Shown in pieces: positions 44,901 through 57,519 of a stretch of DNA of 64,000 bases. The notes below the pieces were generated by a model, which was not told where the DNA came from, ran no database searches, and saw only the letters and a list, made by a program, of their open reading frames with translations. The stretch covers positions 68,405,028 to 68,469,027 of the forward strand of contig NC_046358.1 of the NCBI RefSeq assembly GCF_004027225.2, in the 5' to 3' direction. Numbering within the stretch: position 1 is the first letter of the stretch; each line of letters starts with the position of its first letter. Source of the DNA: Strigops habroptila. Taxonomy: Eukaryota > Chordata > Aves > Psittaciformes > Psittacidae. The translations under genes were made by a program, and so were the position numbers.

Positions 44901-47900
44901 GGGTGCTGAGGCGCTGGCACAGGTTGCCCAGAGAAGCTGTGGCTGCCCCATCCCTGGCAGTGTTCAAGGCCAGGTTGGACACAGGGGCTTGGAGCAACCT
45001 GCTCTAGTGGAAGGTGTCCCTGCCTGTGGCAGGGGGTTGGAACTGGATGAGCTTTAAGGTCCCTTCCAACCCAAACCAGTCTGGGATTCTGGGATTCTAT
45101 AATAAATCCAAAAGGGCATCTGCCAAGAAGTGGCACCCATGGATGCACCACTGCCACTAGACACAGCCAAGTGCAAGTGGTGGTTTTGCTCCATCCTTCC
45201 TCAGGCTTACAAGATATCAGATTACTGCATCTGAATGCTCTACCAGCCAGCTGAGCCAAGGCACATGCTGGTTGGAAAGCAGAAGTGACCTGAGAGTGAT
45301 TTAAGCTAACACCACACCTCCACACTTGCTGTGGGCTAAAAGCATCCACACAACAGCTCCTGCAGCTCTGATGGAGAGTTTTATTAACTACAGAATCTTT
45401 CATCACCTTTTTGTGATTCTCCACACTGAGTTTCATCCTGGTCACTCTCGCTGTTCCCTTGTCACCACTCTGGGCTTGCCCTGCTCTATCCATCCAGCAA
45501 GTTCTCTGGACTAAACAGCTCCCTTCTCAAGTTGTCCTTTACAGAGATGGCCTTTAGCCCTCTTTGTTCAGCCTGGGGAAGTTCAATTAGCTACTTCTGA
45601 CGTCCTTCCACCACTGTTGTCCCATGACTTGTCAAGTTTATCTTATGACTCGTCTCTTCCATCCCTGATGAAACCAGCATTTATAGTCCACCAGTCCATA
45701 AACTCTGGTCATCTTTGGCTTGCTGTCCTGAAATACATCCCCTCTCATTCTTCCTTCTTGTTTACTTTTCATATTCATCTGCTTTTCCAGTTTACTACCT
45801 AGTTCTATTCCTCACAGTCCTCTGGCCCTCTCTATACTCACACTGCTTTATTTTCTTCCAGTTCCTGCTGGAAGCCCCAGTGCCATCTCTACTCGTGAAT
45901 TGCTTCTCACCAGTTCTAAGTCAAATCAAGAGCCTTTTGATTTCCACCTACTGCCTTTACACTGATGCCTTATCTTGGTGTCTCCACCAAGGCATCGCCT
46001 CTTGCATGTCTACACCAGCTTTCTCTATTTGATGTGCCATAGGCATACTCTATATTTTCTCAGGAAGGACTTGGGCCATTTCCCTTCTGTCCTAATCATG
46101 TTATACTCCCTCCACCACTTCATATTAATTGGCAACTCTTGTCTTTGCCTCTGCACACAAGCTTTCATTAAGTCCTGGTCATTCACCTTCCTCATCTGAT
46201 TTTTGATGAGCTAAAAGGTGTAAATGAGCCTTTATTCCTTCTCCTCTTGCAGCCCAATATGACCTTTTCCTTAAGGCTCTTTTACATATGGGGAAATTGG
46301 CTCCATTTTCAGAGGACAACCTAAAGTTGTGCCTCCCAGGAGCAGTGTGCTCCCAACCTTCCTCCCATGCATTCAAAGCCTGTGTAGGTGCCCCATGAGC
46401 AACCTTGCATATGCTTGCTAATGACCAAATGGCCCTTCATCTGGGGAGAACATGCTGTTCTCTTTGTGAACCTGTTCTTGAAGGCAGCCTCCAAATGCTC
46501 TGCAGAATAAAGGCTACAATAATACTTGCCCAAGCTGAAGTGGAAAAGTGGGGAATAGAACCCAGAGCTCCTAAGCCTTGACCATAATACTACCCTTCTA
46601 TACACCAAAGACCAGGAATCTGAAAAGAGCTAAATATTAAATATTACTACCTTAGCAGAAGCTCCCAAACTCTGAAAGGTCAGTCCCACCTCATCAGTCT
46701 CAAGAAGCAGTACCTTTGGCCAGCTGGAAGAAGGAAGTCATCATCCTGTCTAGGACATTACCTGAGGCTTATAATGGTTCCTCAAAGGGTTTAACCCTGC
46801 TTGGCTCCACATCTTGCTGCAGGCCTGTGTGCTCTTTCAGGGCACCTCTGCAACACACCGGCATTTTTCACAAAGCCCTTCAGCTGTCTCAGGCCTGAGG
46901 ACAGATATATGACCGGCAGTAAATGCGTCACTCTGAATGCAGCTATCATTGCTCACTACTGAGGTTTGGATAGCTAGCAGCCATGCCGGTGGCCAGAACA
47001 TCTCGAAACCTGGTTTATCAGGAGGAAAGCAAGATGAAACAAATGGTTCTCTTGGTTTATCTTTGAGTTCACCTTCTGTTTGCCAGGGCTTGGAAAACTC
47101 TTCCCTTTTGGGCAGGACTCCAAAGGCTAAATATTTAGCCCACCTGCCATGTCCTGCCTCCATTCAGCCTGTGAAATAGTCTACTTTTAACTCCCCCAGT
47201 TTTTAAGGGGACATTGAAAAGTATTTTTCAGTCCAGATTCAAGATGTGACATGCACAAGGTAACTTTTTTGGAGTGTGTTCTATGTTTTTTAAACTAAGG
47301 ACATGCATGATAAATCAGGTGTCCTTTTGGTTTCTGGGATTCAGGGACAAAAGTGTTTAAGAGCCTGTCATGGCCCAAACATCTATAAATGCATTTAATC
47401 CTTTAGAAAGCAATTAATACATTTGGTTTCCAGGTTATTCTTTGCAGAAATTCACAGTTAAATTATGTGCTCTGTGAGTGCTGCTCTGCTTTAAAACTGA
47501 TGCCTGGGAATTTTGTTGGATAACCTGCATTTTTGCACAGAAAGAGAGCTAGTGCACAGTCATTTCCATCTCACCTTCTCAGTTCTTCAGGCTTTACTAT
47601 ATTGCCATAATCTGACTTTCCCCAAGACACATTTGAAATTTAGAGTCATGCTTTCTGAAACGAAACTGAATTTGGTGTTTGCTTAAAAGCACAAAGATCA
47701 ACAGTGTCAGAGAGCAAAATTCTGTGTGTGCCTACAAAACAGGCCTGGCATGGACAGCAACAGCTTGCTCCACAGCTTGTGCCAAGACTCCAGCAGCTAC
47801 CAACCTGAGATAAAAATACGTGTTTACTAGCAACTGGACTGCATAAAAAAAGATGTCAGAAGCCACTGGAAAATCAGGTGCAAGAGTGTTCAATCACTAA

Positions 47901-50900
47901 CCGAGGAGCTGGTATTTAAGGTATCCGCTTGAAAACTACCTATTGTGTACGTACATTCCTTAAATATTAAAGCACCTGTTCAAGTGTGTTTTCAGACACA
48001 ACTGGCTTTGAGAGATTCCTTCAGAACTAAGGATCTGCCTGAACAGCCTGAAGCAAATACATTAATACAGCTTAATGAAGGGTATTTTCATTACCTTACA
48101 TAAGGCTAATTTCAGCTAACATACTCTGGACTGCCACTGTAGAAAGCTCACTGATAAAGAGGAATTCACCAAGCTGCAATAGCTCATCACCTTATCATAA
48201 TATAAATATGTGTTCATACACAAAGAAGAAATGACTAAACTCTAGTATTTCCTTCTGGAATCAGTGACAAGGACTTTAGCTCTTATTACTCATTCCTTCA
48301 GGAGGTTTCTCTTTATACAATTGTCAGTTTACAGCAAAAACTCAACGTAAGCCATTGAAGATCAACTACTCTACTGCCTTTAATCCACAGAATAATCACA
48401 AGAACTACCCTGATCAAGTAATAGGAATTTTGTTTTAAGGCTGAAGTATACATTTGATAATCATTTTGTTAATTTGTTTAACTAGGGTCAAATGGGATAA
48501 ATTCTTGTCAGAACATGACCGTTCCCAAGACCTTGAACTTAATGGAAAGACACCTGCTCCTTTATTAGACTGTGGGTTATTATGCAGATATATTGGTCAT
48601 TTTGTCCTTTTCAGAGTCTGGTGAGCCTAAGAAATAAGCAAAAAGAATTCTAAAACCATGACCTGCAAATGGTGGAGCAATCTAAAATCTATCTATTTAA
48701 AGTAATTGCTAAGGAAAATGCTGAGCTAAGTAGCATGCACAGAGCACCATTCCGACAGAGCTGCACCACCCATTCCCACCAGCAGCTCTAAACCACACCA
48801 TGCTGTGCCATGAAGAGGGATAGGACTTACTGGCCAGCATGGGCAATCCATCTAAGTGGAGATGGTGATGCACTAAATGAGTCAGCCTCCAGTGATGCCT
48901 GTTTCTCTCACTTGACTACAGATGGAGCCATGATTGATTAGGTCAGGGTTTACACACCTTGAAGGGGGACTTCTGACAAGGCCCTGTAGGGACAGGACAA
49001 GGGGGAATGGCTTTAACCTGCCAGAGGGCAGATTGAGATGAGCTCTTAGGCAGAAGTTCTTCGCTGTGAGGGTGCTGAGGCGCTGGCACAGAGTGCCCAG
49101 AGAAGCTGAGGCTGCCCCATCCCTGGCAGTGTTCAAGGCCAGGTTGGACGGGGCTTGGAGCAGCCTGGTCTAGTGGAAGGTGTCCCTGCCTGTGGCAGGG
49201 GGTTGGAACTGGATGAGCTTTAAGGTCCTTCCAACCCAAACCATTCTACGATTCTATGATTCTATCTAACTTTCAGGTGCCTAAGTTTGGGCACAGGAAT
49301 TTTCCTCCCACGTATGTCTCAAGTCAGACAAGTTAAAGGTTTAGGCTCAGCCTCTTAAAGCCTGTTAAAATGTTAATGTTAAAGCCTGTCACCCCTGAGC
49401 TGCAAGTCTGCACTCTCACCTCTTTTCAGTGGCAATGTCATGGCTCATTGCAATGGTGCAGGCTAGGGACAAGCTAATGGAAGGGAGGTGGTGTATGGTT
49501 AATCACACCATTAATTGAGGTTATTTTAGGCATTTTATTTTTGCTCCTACCTTCAATGCTCCAAATCACACCTCTCTCCCAGGGCACCTAAGTTAAATGT
49601 CCACAGTTTCATAGTTTGAATACCCCTGAGGTCACTTCTGCTCACCTTAAGAGGTTGGCAGGAATACAGTTCCAGATCTGGTAACACTTTGAGCGGAGTG
49701 CAGAGAACACAGTGATCAAAAAATCCTCTAATTTAAACAGATTCCCATTTATCACAGGCTGGGACAGTGCCACTGAAGAGCAGAGCTGGGAGGACAGACT
49801 GATACGCTGAAGGGAGAACCAGCGAGGCAGCACTGGTAGGCATGGCTACCTGTGAGGATGATACCATACTGACTTTGCTTATACCAAGAGGTTGCTTACT
49901 TGTTTATGGTTGTTTTCTTCTGCTGCTTTTACCCTGGCTGTGCTTTTTGGAGGCGTGTAAAGCCTACTAGAAAGAAAGTGGTGCTTAACAACCAAAGTCA
50001 AAGACAGAAACACTGGAACGATCCCTGGATTTGACATGGCAGGTATGATACAGATCCTATGACCCTCCTAACCTCAGCTGTGAAAGAGTAAGCAGGTAGT
50101 GACAATGACTGCAATAAGCAGGTGGCAAAACTTCAGACTAAAGCTCAGCACCAGCTTAGCTGCAGGAGATGTAGTATCTGCTCTCACTAACACTATGATA
50201 ACACTGCCTGTTTCAAACAGCTGGGAAAGGAAACAGTGGAAGCTGACAAGAGTCTTCCAATGAACTCTTCTTCATTACTCTTCTTCAAAATACATCAGCT
50301 CTTTCTACTCTTCCCCGAAGAACTAAATGTCTTCTTAAATTGATATGCCCTCTTTCTTCATTTTGACTCACCCAGCTCTATGAGCAAGTGACACATGATC
50401 CTTGTCACAAAGCACGAAGGTAATACCAAAGGATAGCACATGCAATATAGTCAGTTTAGGAATAACCTAAAAGCTAAAATCTATTTGCACAATATCCTCC
50501 AATAAATAAAATCCAGGGCAGAGCTCTTGGAAACTTCAAGCCTGGGCAGTCTTTTAAGAGCAAAGGCCCACAGAAGACTGTAAATATCCATCCTTTGCCA
50601 TTCTAATATTCTTACTAATTTGTCACTTTATACCATTGCTTTTACCTCCTTTAACCTGAACCACAGAATCCCAGACTGGTTTGGGTTGGAAGGGACCTCA
50701 AAGCTCCTCCAGTCCCAACCCCCTGCCATGGGCAGGGACACCTTCCACTACACTGGTTGCTCCAAGCCCCTGTGTCCAACCTGGCCTTGAACACTGCCAG
50801 GGATGGGGCAGCCACAGCTTCTCTGGGCAACCTGTGCCAGCGCCTCAGCACCCTCACAGGGAAGAACTTCTGCCTAAGATCTCATCTCAACTCCCCTCTG

Positions 50901-53900
50901 GCAGGTTAAAGCCATTACCCCTTACATCCTAAACTTACATCCACTACTGAAATGGGAAATCAATTCAACAAGCCTAAAAATGGGAATGTGTACATGATGA
51001 CAATACTGACTTATTCTCTGAGTATTCTTCTATCAATTCCTGATCAGCAAGTCCACAACAAACTCAGACATGCTGTCTGACAAAGCAAAAATGATTAAAT
51101 GAATGTTCTTCTCCTCCTGCTCCTCTTCAGTCTGTATCAATCCTTCTCTCCTGAAGTATGGGGGTGGATCCACACATACATCTACACTGCTGAGTACTGG
51201 CTCACATTACAAACTGCTGGGACATGTTGGATTCTTACGGAGCTTGTGGATCACATGAAGACCGTGCCACAATTAACTGTTCAGCCAAGTGAAAGTTAAA
51301 TCTTGCAAGTCAAAAAATCCTAATCTTGTAGACTACAAATATAGCTGTTACTTAACTGTCACCAGCTGCTGAGGTAAGGAGAGTGATTCAAGGGGAAGGA
51401 AATTCTGTACCTGTAAACAAATGCTTGTTACTGATCATAGGCTTGAAACCTAGTGAACCTCTGATCACCTTGCTAGAACGTCCTGGCTTCCTTACCAGAA
51501 AGGAAAAAAGGGCAGAACTGTCTCCTCACGTTCAAATTGAAGCTTACAAGTTCACCATGTTTCATGGAACATACCTGATTAAAATTAGGGCTCAAGCACA
51601 AACATGAAACTTCAATTTTCAGATACACATTGTGATACCTGCCTAAATAACTTCTCTGGGGTGACAGCGTGTGCTAAAGAGTTAAGAGATTGGGAAATAC
51701 CTTGATGTAATACAAAGACAGAGGACCTGGATAGAGGCAGAGACTTCAAAAGAGACAGTGTGTTGTTTTTCCTACACACATGCTCGAATTTTACTGTGTT
51801 AGGGACATCCAAGGATCTAGATAGAGATACTAGAAATCTGACTGGATGTAATCCTGGGCAATCTGCTCTAGCTGACCGTATTTTGAGCAGAGGGGACTAG
51901 CTGCTCTCCAGACATCCCTTCTAACCTCATCCACTCTGTGGTTCCACAAGGGACTATACAGAGCAGGGGCACCTGAAACACAAGTGTGGCAGACAGATTA
52001 TCTTTTCTGAGCGCAAATGATATAGCTGGGGGAAAAAATGAAGCAGAGAAGCTTTTGTGCACATAAACTCCACAAGTGTAATGACAGATACCCTCTCTGC
52101 ATACAAACCCCTATGCTTGAAAACTGACAGCTGCATCACAGACCTAAAAAGCAGCATGATGGCAGGTCTTGAGAGGGTTACAGAAACACACCCCAACAGT
52201 ATTATCTCAGGTAATGTCATTTAAGGTGTCTATCATGCAGCATGAGTCCCACAAAGACATCATATGACTTCATTGTAGTTTGAAGGGTCTGTGATGGGCT
52301 AAAGCAGCAGACAATCAGACGATGGACTGAAGGAGTACAGCCTCCTGCAGCATGAGTAAACCCACCAAATCCACCAGGAATGCACTGCAGGAAGCTTGTT
52401 ACTCTTGCCAGACCTGGAGCAGCGAGGAGGCCCAACACTCCACCACACAAGTCAACCTCCTGCGGAGGAATAACAACGACTTTTCCTCGCAGCTCTCCCT
52501 GTTGGTGCCATGCTCACGTGCTGTGTTAGCACTGACAGAGCATCACAAGAATTGCCATAGGTACGACTCAAAGCTATTTAGGTTAAGGACAGCACTGGAG
52601 ATGACTGGCTATGGGAAGAACTTCCAGCAGAAGCACTGGCTTTGCGGAACCTCCTCACCCATGTCAAACATGGCATACACAAACACAGGTCCATTGCAGT
52701 AAGCGAAGTTACCGTGAACGGACCCAGCAGGTATCTCACAGCCCCTGCTGACAGACATCTCCAACACGCTCCTTCTGAACTCCAATTCTTGCTGTCATGG
52801 GGCACGCATCAGTGCTCAGCCAAACAGCTCTCAACTCACCGTCAGCTGGGGCACTGCACTGGCTTTTTCCCCACTGCGTGGCTCTAAGCTGGCACCGTGG
52901 GCTTTCCAAGTCCATGGCTATGTTAAAGACTTCCAACTTGTGCCTCGTCCCAACAGGCACATGTGCTCTGCCACCCATGGTACGTGCACACACCGGCTGG
53001 CAATCTATTTTTCCAGCACGTAGGTGGCCCCACTCCTCTCTGCCATCTGCCACCATTCAGTTTTCACTGCTGCTGAAAACAACCTGAAAACAACCCTGCT
53101 CTGATTAAGTTTAATGAAGCAGGAAACCGTCCAAGTACATTTTTCCCAAATAATCTGCTTACTGCTCTGTTTCACCTACTGCCTTTACACATCCTACCCT
53201 CCTCCACTCCTGAATCCATTGCATTGCTCCTGTTTTGGCTGTTACAAGTGGACTGCTCAGTTTCCAAGAGAACAGAGAGACAGTGGGAAATGGGGGGAAA
53301 TCTAGAAATGATTTTTAGATCATTTAATAATTTAATGTGTAGCAACAAATAGAAATTTGCAAGAAAATATGGATTCTACCCTACTAGGCAAGGGCTTAGA
53401 TAAGTGCAATGAACAACAAAAAACCAGCAAACCTAGCTCCTTCTGAAGATCCATTTGCAAGACAAAACAGCTTCCTCCAGTGGAAAATGGGATAATTGAA
53501 GGTGTTTACATTGACAGCTGACCAACTATGGCCAAAGCCCATTTATTAAGTCCAATGCCCCCTGAGAAATCTGCAACGAGTATTTGCCTCTTGCTAATAC
53601 TCGTTACGTTACTCTGAATTTCCACAGATACTGCTCCTGAATGTCCTTGCCTGTGGCTCAGGCTTGATGGTGTTTTCTCTTTCTCCATCCATAACAGGCT
53701 GTAGATCACTCCTCTCTGCACAGTAGTGCCAGCAGAGCCGCAGGCTTTTCCAGAACTGGGCAGGAAAAGCAAGCAGAGATCCTGGATGTGGCTGGTTGAG
53801 AAGATTGGCACACTTACTGAGAAAGCTTTCGCTGCAACTCCTCCTACCTCTGCTAGACAATGCTGAGGATTTAATTTTTCAGAGATCCTAACTGGGTCCA

Positions 53901-56141
53901 TCCCAACAACCTACATTTACTCCGAAAGAGGGGCAAAATTCTTAGCAGAAGGAAGAGAACACTACCCTGTCCCCGGACAAATGTCCTTCCTTGGCCCGGG
54001 AGAGACCTGAAAGCCTTCGTACATATCCACACATTCTCATGCTTGCAGATGGCCCCTAAATCATGTTCTGAGCTGACTGCACCTCCATCCTGCCATGTGC
54101 CCAGGTAACCAATGCTCAAACACAGCTCCTGAAACCATCCCAACACTTGGGCTTTGCCTGAGTAACGCGCACCCCCTCCCAGCAGTTTTGGTGCTAATGA
54201 CATTCCAAGCAAAGCTGAATTCCCCATTTCACTTCAGTGGCTGGACACCTTACTGACAAGTGCTCTTACAGGTTTGTTTAGGTGGCAACTTCTTTATCAC
54301 TGCTCCCAAGATGCAAAATGAGGAACAATAAAAGATTATTTCTGCTAGTTTACTTCTGTACGATTACTGTTCATTCCATACATCAAAGGAGCTTATATTA
54401 AAGTATCCAATGGTCCAAAGGAGGACCATCTGGTGCATCAAGTCTGCAAAAAAAGTGTACTCCCTTTTTCTAAGCAAGTGACTGTTCACTGAAGCTAACT
54501 AGCATTACATTAAACTGTATGAAAATAGTGACCACAGCACCTTTTTTCCCCAATTTGTGTTCTGCAAACACAGACATCTTTAACCATAGTAGAAAACTAA
54601 GTAAACATTGCTGGTTTGCAACATGATCCATTTCTGTAACAAAAAATCATTCCTATTTTTTTATCTCTAATAGGTCTAATAAAATAGCACCTTCTTTAGT
54701 AAATAAAATATGCTGGTAGGTAAAGAACCACTTGAATTACTCTTTCTGCCCATGTACTCTGCACAACACCCTCACATTTCGTGTGTTTGCCCTTCTGCCT
54801 TCAACTGGATATACCAATTCCCCCAGACAGCTCAGGCCATCTCTTGAGGACTTCAGAAGTTACAATGACCTGGCTCACTGAAAAGGCTGCTTACAGCAGT
54901 GCCTTATTGCTAAGAAATCCATGTGGTGATTCCTTCACAATTACTGACATCAAGCTCTGGCTCCCCCTCTAACCATGAGGCTTTGTACTGGAGCTCCCAC
55001 CTGGACCCAGAGCGTGCTCGGTGACAGAGCAGGGCATTGGCCCTGCATGATACATGTCTCAAGAATGAAGACCATAAACAGCTGCTAGCATAAAGTAACA
55101 TGGCCTCGCATGGCTGCCATGAACCTCTGTCATCTGAAGGGCAAAATATGATGTATTGCAATGAGGATAACGATAAAAATATAAAGGCAAGCATCGTGTT
55201 TCATCCCCTAAAAATGAGCCTTGGCCAAGGCAAAGAGAATTTTGCAGGTTGCCAATAGTGACTGTCATGTTTACAGAGTACACAATGCATGATTGTGGTG
55301 CAGAGCAGAAACACGATGAGTTTCCAAGGCTCAATACCAGGCGTTCACATTAGACAAGTATCTGCAGAGCTCCTGGGCCAGACCCTGAGCTGGGAAACTG
55401 TGGGGAGAGTCAAGATTTATAACAGCTGAAGAGCTGCATGAGGATTTCTTGAAGTAAGAAATGACACCTATTTCTATTAATATAGGAAGGAATCACTTAC
55501 CTTTAGATACACACACGTGCATAGATGCTAATGCCAACACTGACATCTTACGCATGTAACATACATACAACTCTTGTCACATAGAGCTGTGTCTGGATGA
55601 CTGCTCAATGTTGAAATACACAGTGCAAAAATAGGAATGCATTATCCTTTGAAATAGTGAGACTTCCCACCCCCACTCCCACTCCGAGTTCATGAACTGT
55701 GCTTTTCAGCAGGAGTCACTACCTCAGCCAGGACCTCTAAGTCTGGTTGAGTCTGAAAGTCTTTTATAAGCCTCATACCTGAACCCTCGTGTAGCTGGAC
55801 AGATACTGAGCACGTGCTGCCTCCTTTCCTGAATGCTCCTTAGGTTCAGACATAACATCAGCACTTCTGTGATGGTGGGACTTCTGATCGTGGTGGCCAT
55901 TCCTCTTCCTGGCTTCTGTGGCAAACAAGATGTGGGTCAGCCTGTCCAGATAGTGCTCCAGCTCTTCCTGACTGTGCTCCAGTTTTTTGCCGACATCACT
56001 GGGGACAAAGGAGGAGGGTGGCGGGGGGCTTCTGCTTTCCCTCTCCTTCTTGGCCTCTTCCGCATGTGGGTTATGCCTCATTAGAAGAAGCACTATGATA
56101 AGCAAGATCAGGCAGAGATACACAACCCAGACTTCTTCCAT
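38888..56141 (-). CDS. predicted two-helix membrane protein, about 308 aa, seven exons
   Basis: The proposed exons are 56141-55779, 49806-49646, 44665-44529, 44292-44230, 43256-43197, 40773-40683 and 38939-38888. All have GT-AG ends and phases that fit (0, 2, 1, 1, 1, 2), and the sum is exactly 309 codons including TGA. Exon 1 has an N-terminal membrane segment (VWVVYLCLILLIIVLLLM), then a charged helix (SQEELEHYLDRLTHILFATE) and a His-rich stretch. Exon 2 carries FKLEDFLITVFSAL. The junction of exons 3 and 4 creates a second hydrophobic segment (CLAVGTAVVLYTV, then ALVVSMGSM), which supports the join. The C-terminus is basic (YVRRRQRPTASRRYREGYR). I do not recognise the family. It could be two separate genes, with exon 1 apart from the rest. 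No function is claimed. Confidence 0.5.
38940..42338. other. introns of the two-helix gene
   Basis: Apart from exon 6 at 40683-40773, I see unique sequence. A short CA repeat lies at about 40226-40240. No CR1 or LTR was found. Confidence 0.35.
40683..40773 (-). CDS. two-helix gene, exon 6
   Basis: Excellent acceptor TATCTTTCTTTGTCCTGCTTCCAG and donor TTACCG|GTAAAG; phase 1 in, phase 2 out. It encodes QAVQETVDTDLYVRRRQRPT, then ASRRYREGY. Confidence 0.6.
42339..42524. repeat. 84-bp tandem duplication, about 2.2 copies
   Basis: The unit beginning ctgccctcctgctctgac and ending accatggacaccaaactg occurs twice in a row, almost identically (one difference: atcgctgtg/atcactgtg). A partial third copy (ctgcgctcctgctct) follows. 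It keeps frames open on both strands because 84 is a multiple of 3. An A/C-rich run (aaacaaaacaaaac) lies just before it. Confidence 0.9.
42856..43000 (+). mobile_element. CR1-like 3' end, old
   Basis: The plus strand reads ctggacactttcaaggtctgtctgg, then aaaggttggaacagatgatcc and ttccttccaacgtggtattcc, a diverged CR1 tail of another subfamily. Confidence 0.7.
43197..43256 (-). CDS. two-helix gene, exon 5 (possible cassette)
   Basis: A 60-nt exon with acceptor ATCTGATGTTTTCAG and donor GTCCAA|GTGAGC; phase 1 in and out, so it could be skipped without changing the frame. It encodes IGIHHSAGIREASSGTTGP. Confidence 0.4.
43257..44229. other. intron of the two-helix gene
   Basis: Unique sequence with an A-rich tract near 43503-43550 and a C9/T7 run at about 43561-43577. 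Nothing else was recognised. Confidence 0.4.
44230..44292 (-). CDS. two-helix gene, exon 4
   Basis: Acceptor CTGCCGCCTGCCCTCTCCAG and the strong donor CCAACA|GTGAGTTG; phase 1 in and out. It encodes VSMGSMASQQEPWSGTPAPN. Confidence 0.55.
44529..44665 (-). CDS. two-helix gene, exon 3
   Basis: Acceptor CCATCACTGTTGTCCCATTTAG; phase 2 in. It encodes KHKFMTAGATMTTPSLLYP, then ERVRACACLAVGTAVVLYTV. The donor GCACTGG|GTGGGGG (phase 1) was chosen over nearby GT sites because it continues the hydrophobic segment into exon 4. Confidence 0.55.
44758..45103 (+). mobile_element. CR1 LINE 3' end
   Basis: Near-consensus copy from cccagtgcctgaatgggctac to ccagtctgggattctgggattctat, starting about 90 bp upstream (in gene sense) of exon 3 of the two-helix gene and antisense to it. 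Confidence 0.93.
45104..48954. other. intron of the two-helix gene, about 3.8 kb
   Basis: Unique, AT-richer sequence toward 47.2-48.7 kb with few open frames. No recognisable repeat, exon or RNA gene. Confidence 0.4.
48955..49265 (+). mobile_element. CR1 LINE 3' end
   Basis: The plus strand reads from ccttgaagggggacttctgacaagg to ccattctacgattctatgattctat, the complete CR1 terminus. It lies near exon 2 of the two-helix gene, antisense. Confidence 0.93.
49646..49806 (-). CDS. two-helix gene, exon 2
   Basis: Acceptor TCGCTGGTTCTCCCTTCAG and donor CTTAAG|GTGAGC; phase 0 in, phase 2 out. Only one frame is open; it encodes NGNLFKLEDFLITVFSALRS, then KCYQIWNC. Confidence 0.6.
50664..50930 (-). 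mobile_element. CR1 LINE 3' end
   Basis: Minus-strand copy from ccacagaatcccagactgg to ctcccctctggcaggttaaagcc. Confidence 0.93.
50931..55778. other. long first intron of the two-helix gene, or intergenic DNA
   Basis: No recognised repeat. A 131-codon ATG-to-stop frame lies at 53506-53901 (minus), and open frames overlap on both strands at 52.35-53.06 kb. None matches a family I know. If exon 1 at 56 kb is a separate gene, this is intergenic. Confidence 0.35.
55779..56141 (-). CDS. two-helix gene, exon 1
   Basis: ATG at 56141. There are 121 codons to the donor GTTCAG|GTATGAGG, and if unspliced the frame stops after one more codon (V, then TGA). The protein starts MEEVWVVYLCLILLIIVLLL, a signal-anchor segment, then a Pro-rich spacer (SRSPPPPSSFVPSDV), an amphipathic helix and GHHDQKSHHHRS. 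On its own it could be a 122-residue single-exon small membrane protein. Confidence 0.6.
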
Positions 56142-57519
56142 CTTGGTGGTGGTGAGATACCAAGAAGCTAGCAGTGCCTGTAGGTGTACTCAGAGGGAAA
56201 ACAGACGAGCCAGACACAGTAGGTGCTCAGCGCTTCCCAGCCGTCAGCATCCGCAGGAAGTACTGTTGCCAGCAACCAAAGCACTGTGGTAATTGATGTC
56301 AAAGCTGAGTTTTCTAAAGCAGTGCGGCTTACAAACCTTCCTGCAGTTCTAAATAGGACAGCAGCACAAAAAATGAGCAGCAAAAAAAAAAAAAAGGCAA
56401 AGAAAATAAAAGTTTGTCCTTACAGTAAAATAACTTTAGCAGAAAAATACAAGATCATCTGTCAGAGCTCCACATGATCTTAAAATAGCAGAATCTCTCC
56501 TCTTTTTTTCCTTAAGGAACTGCAGGTTCAATGCCTATTCTCTTCAAATAACTTTCCTTCTTTTACCGTGTTCAAATTGTTGTCTTGCTTGAAGTGGCAA
56601 GCTTTCTTCTTTCTAATTCAAAAAAAAAGGGAAGTTAGGATTGGGGTTTTCCTCCCCAAAGGCAGAGAACACAATATTTTACCCTTTAGGGGTCATTAGA
56701 TGCTGAGTCCACAGTCTACCCTCAGCACTCTTAAAACAAATTTAAGTGGCAAAAAGGAATATTAGTCACCCAAGTTAGGGATTCAGTAGGACCAATCCGT
56801 TGTTGGCTTCCTTCTGTCCTTGCTGGTCTTGGGAAAGGAAGCCCTTGTAGAGGTGGCTTCTGGGACTCAGGAGGTAATTTCAGCTGAACTTTGTGGGGAC
56901 CCCTTGGAGATCCTTTGTAGCCTGTTCCTCAGTGACTCTGCACCCCCATTACCCAAAGCAGAAGATGGGCAGCCCAGAGACCAATAAATGCATTTCCACT
57001 GACCAAGCCCAGGGGAAGGGGTTGAAAGAACTTACCAATTGGTGCCCAGCGTCCAGGTTGACAGCTGAAATGTAAGCAGAGATGAGCAGCTACCCGGGCA
57101 GGGCTGCCACCGCCTGCTCCCCCCCCGGCAGGGTCTGCCTGGAAGGGCATTGCCTTTCCTAACCTTTGCTGGGGGATCTGTTTACAGATGAGGGTGCCAA
57201 GCCTAAGAGCAGAGATCACACCCAGATTTCTGCTGCCTCTATGCAGAAATATTCTTTGGCTCACCCCACCACAGAAACAACTCTAAAACTCTTCACATTG
57301 TTCCCAAAAGCAAGACCTCTCCCATGCATTGCTACAGTGAATGGTCTGAGAAAAGTTACAGCATTCCCCCATCCCCATTCCCCCATCCCATTATTCACTT
57401 TAGAAGTTGAGTCTCAGCTTTTAGTTTTTCAAGACCAATGCTATTGAGCAAGATTTGCTCTAGAGGCAGTGTTGTACTTCACACCCCCTTTTTGCTTTGT
57501 CTTCAAGTCATTCCTGAAG
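56142..57519. other. upstream of the two-helix gene, and intergenic DNA
   Basis: No CpG island or TATA box is obvious upstream of the ATG at 56141. An A13 run lies near 56383. A C-rich spot (gctccccccccggcagg) lies near 57117. No exon was seen. Confidence 0.35.

Noticed and set aside
52352-53087. Cluster of overlapping open frames on both strands, considered as a processed pseudogene
   Set aside because: No parent gene could be recognised, and there is no poly(A) tail or target-site duplication at its edges.
53506-53901. 131-codon ATG-to-stop minus-strand frame
   Set aside because: It looks protein-like, but there is no recognisable family, no splice partners and no codon pattern distinct from its surroundings. 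I left it uncalled.
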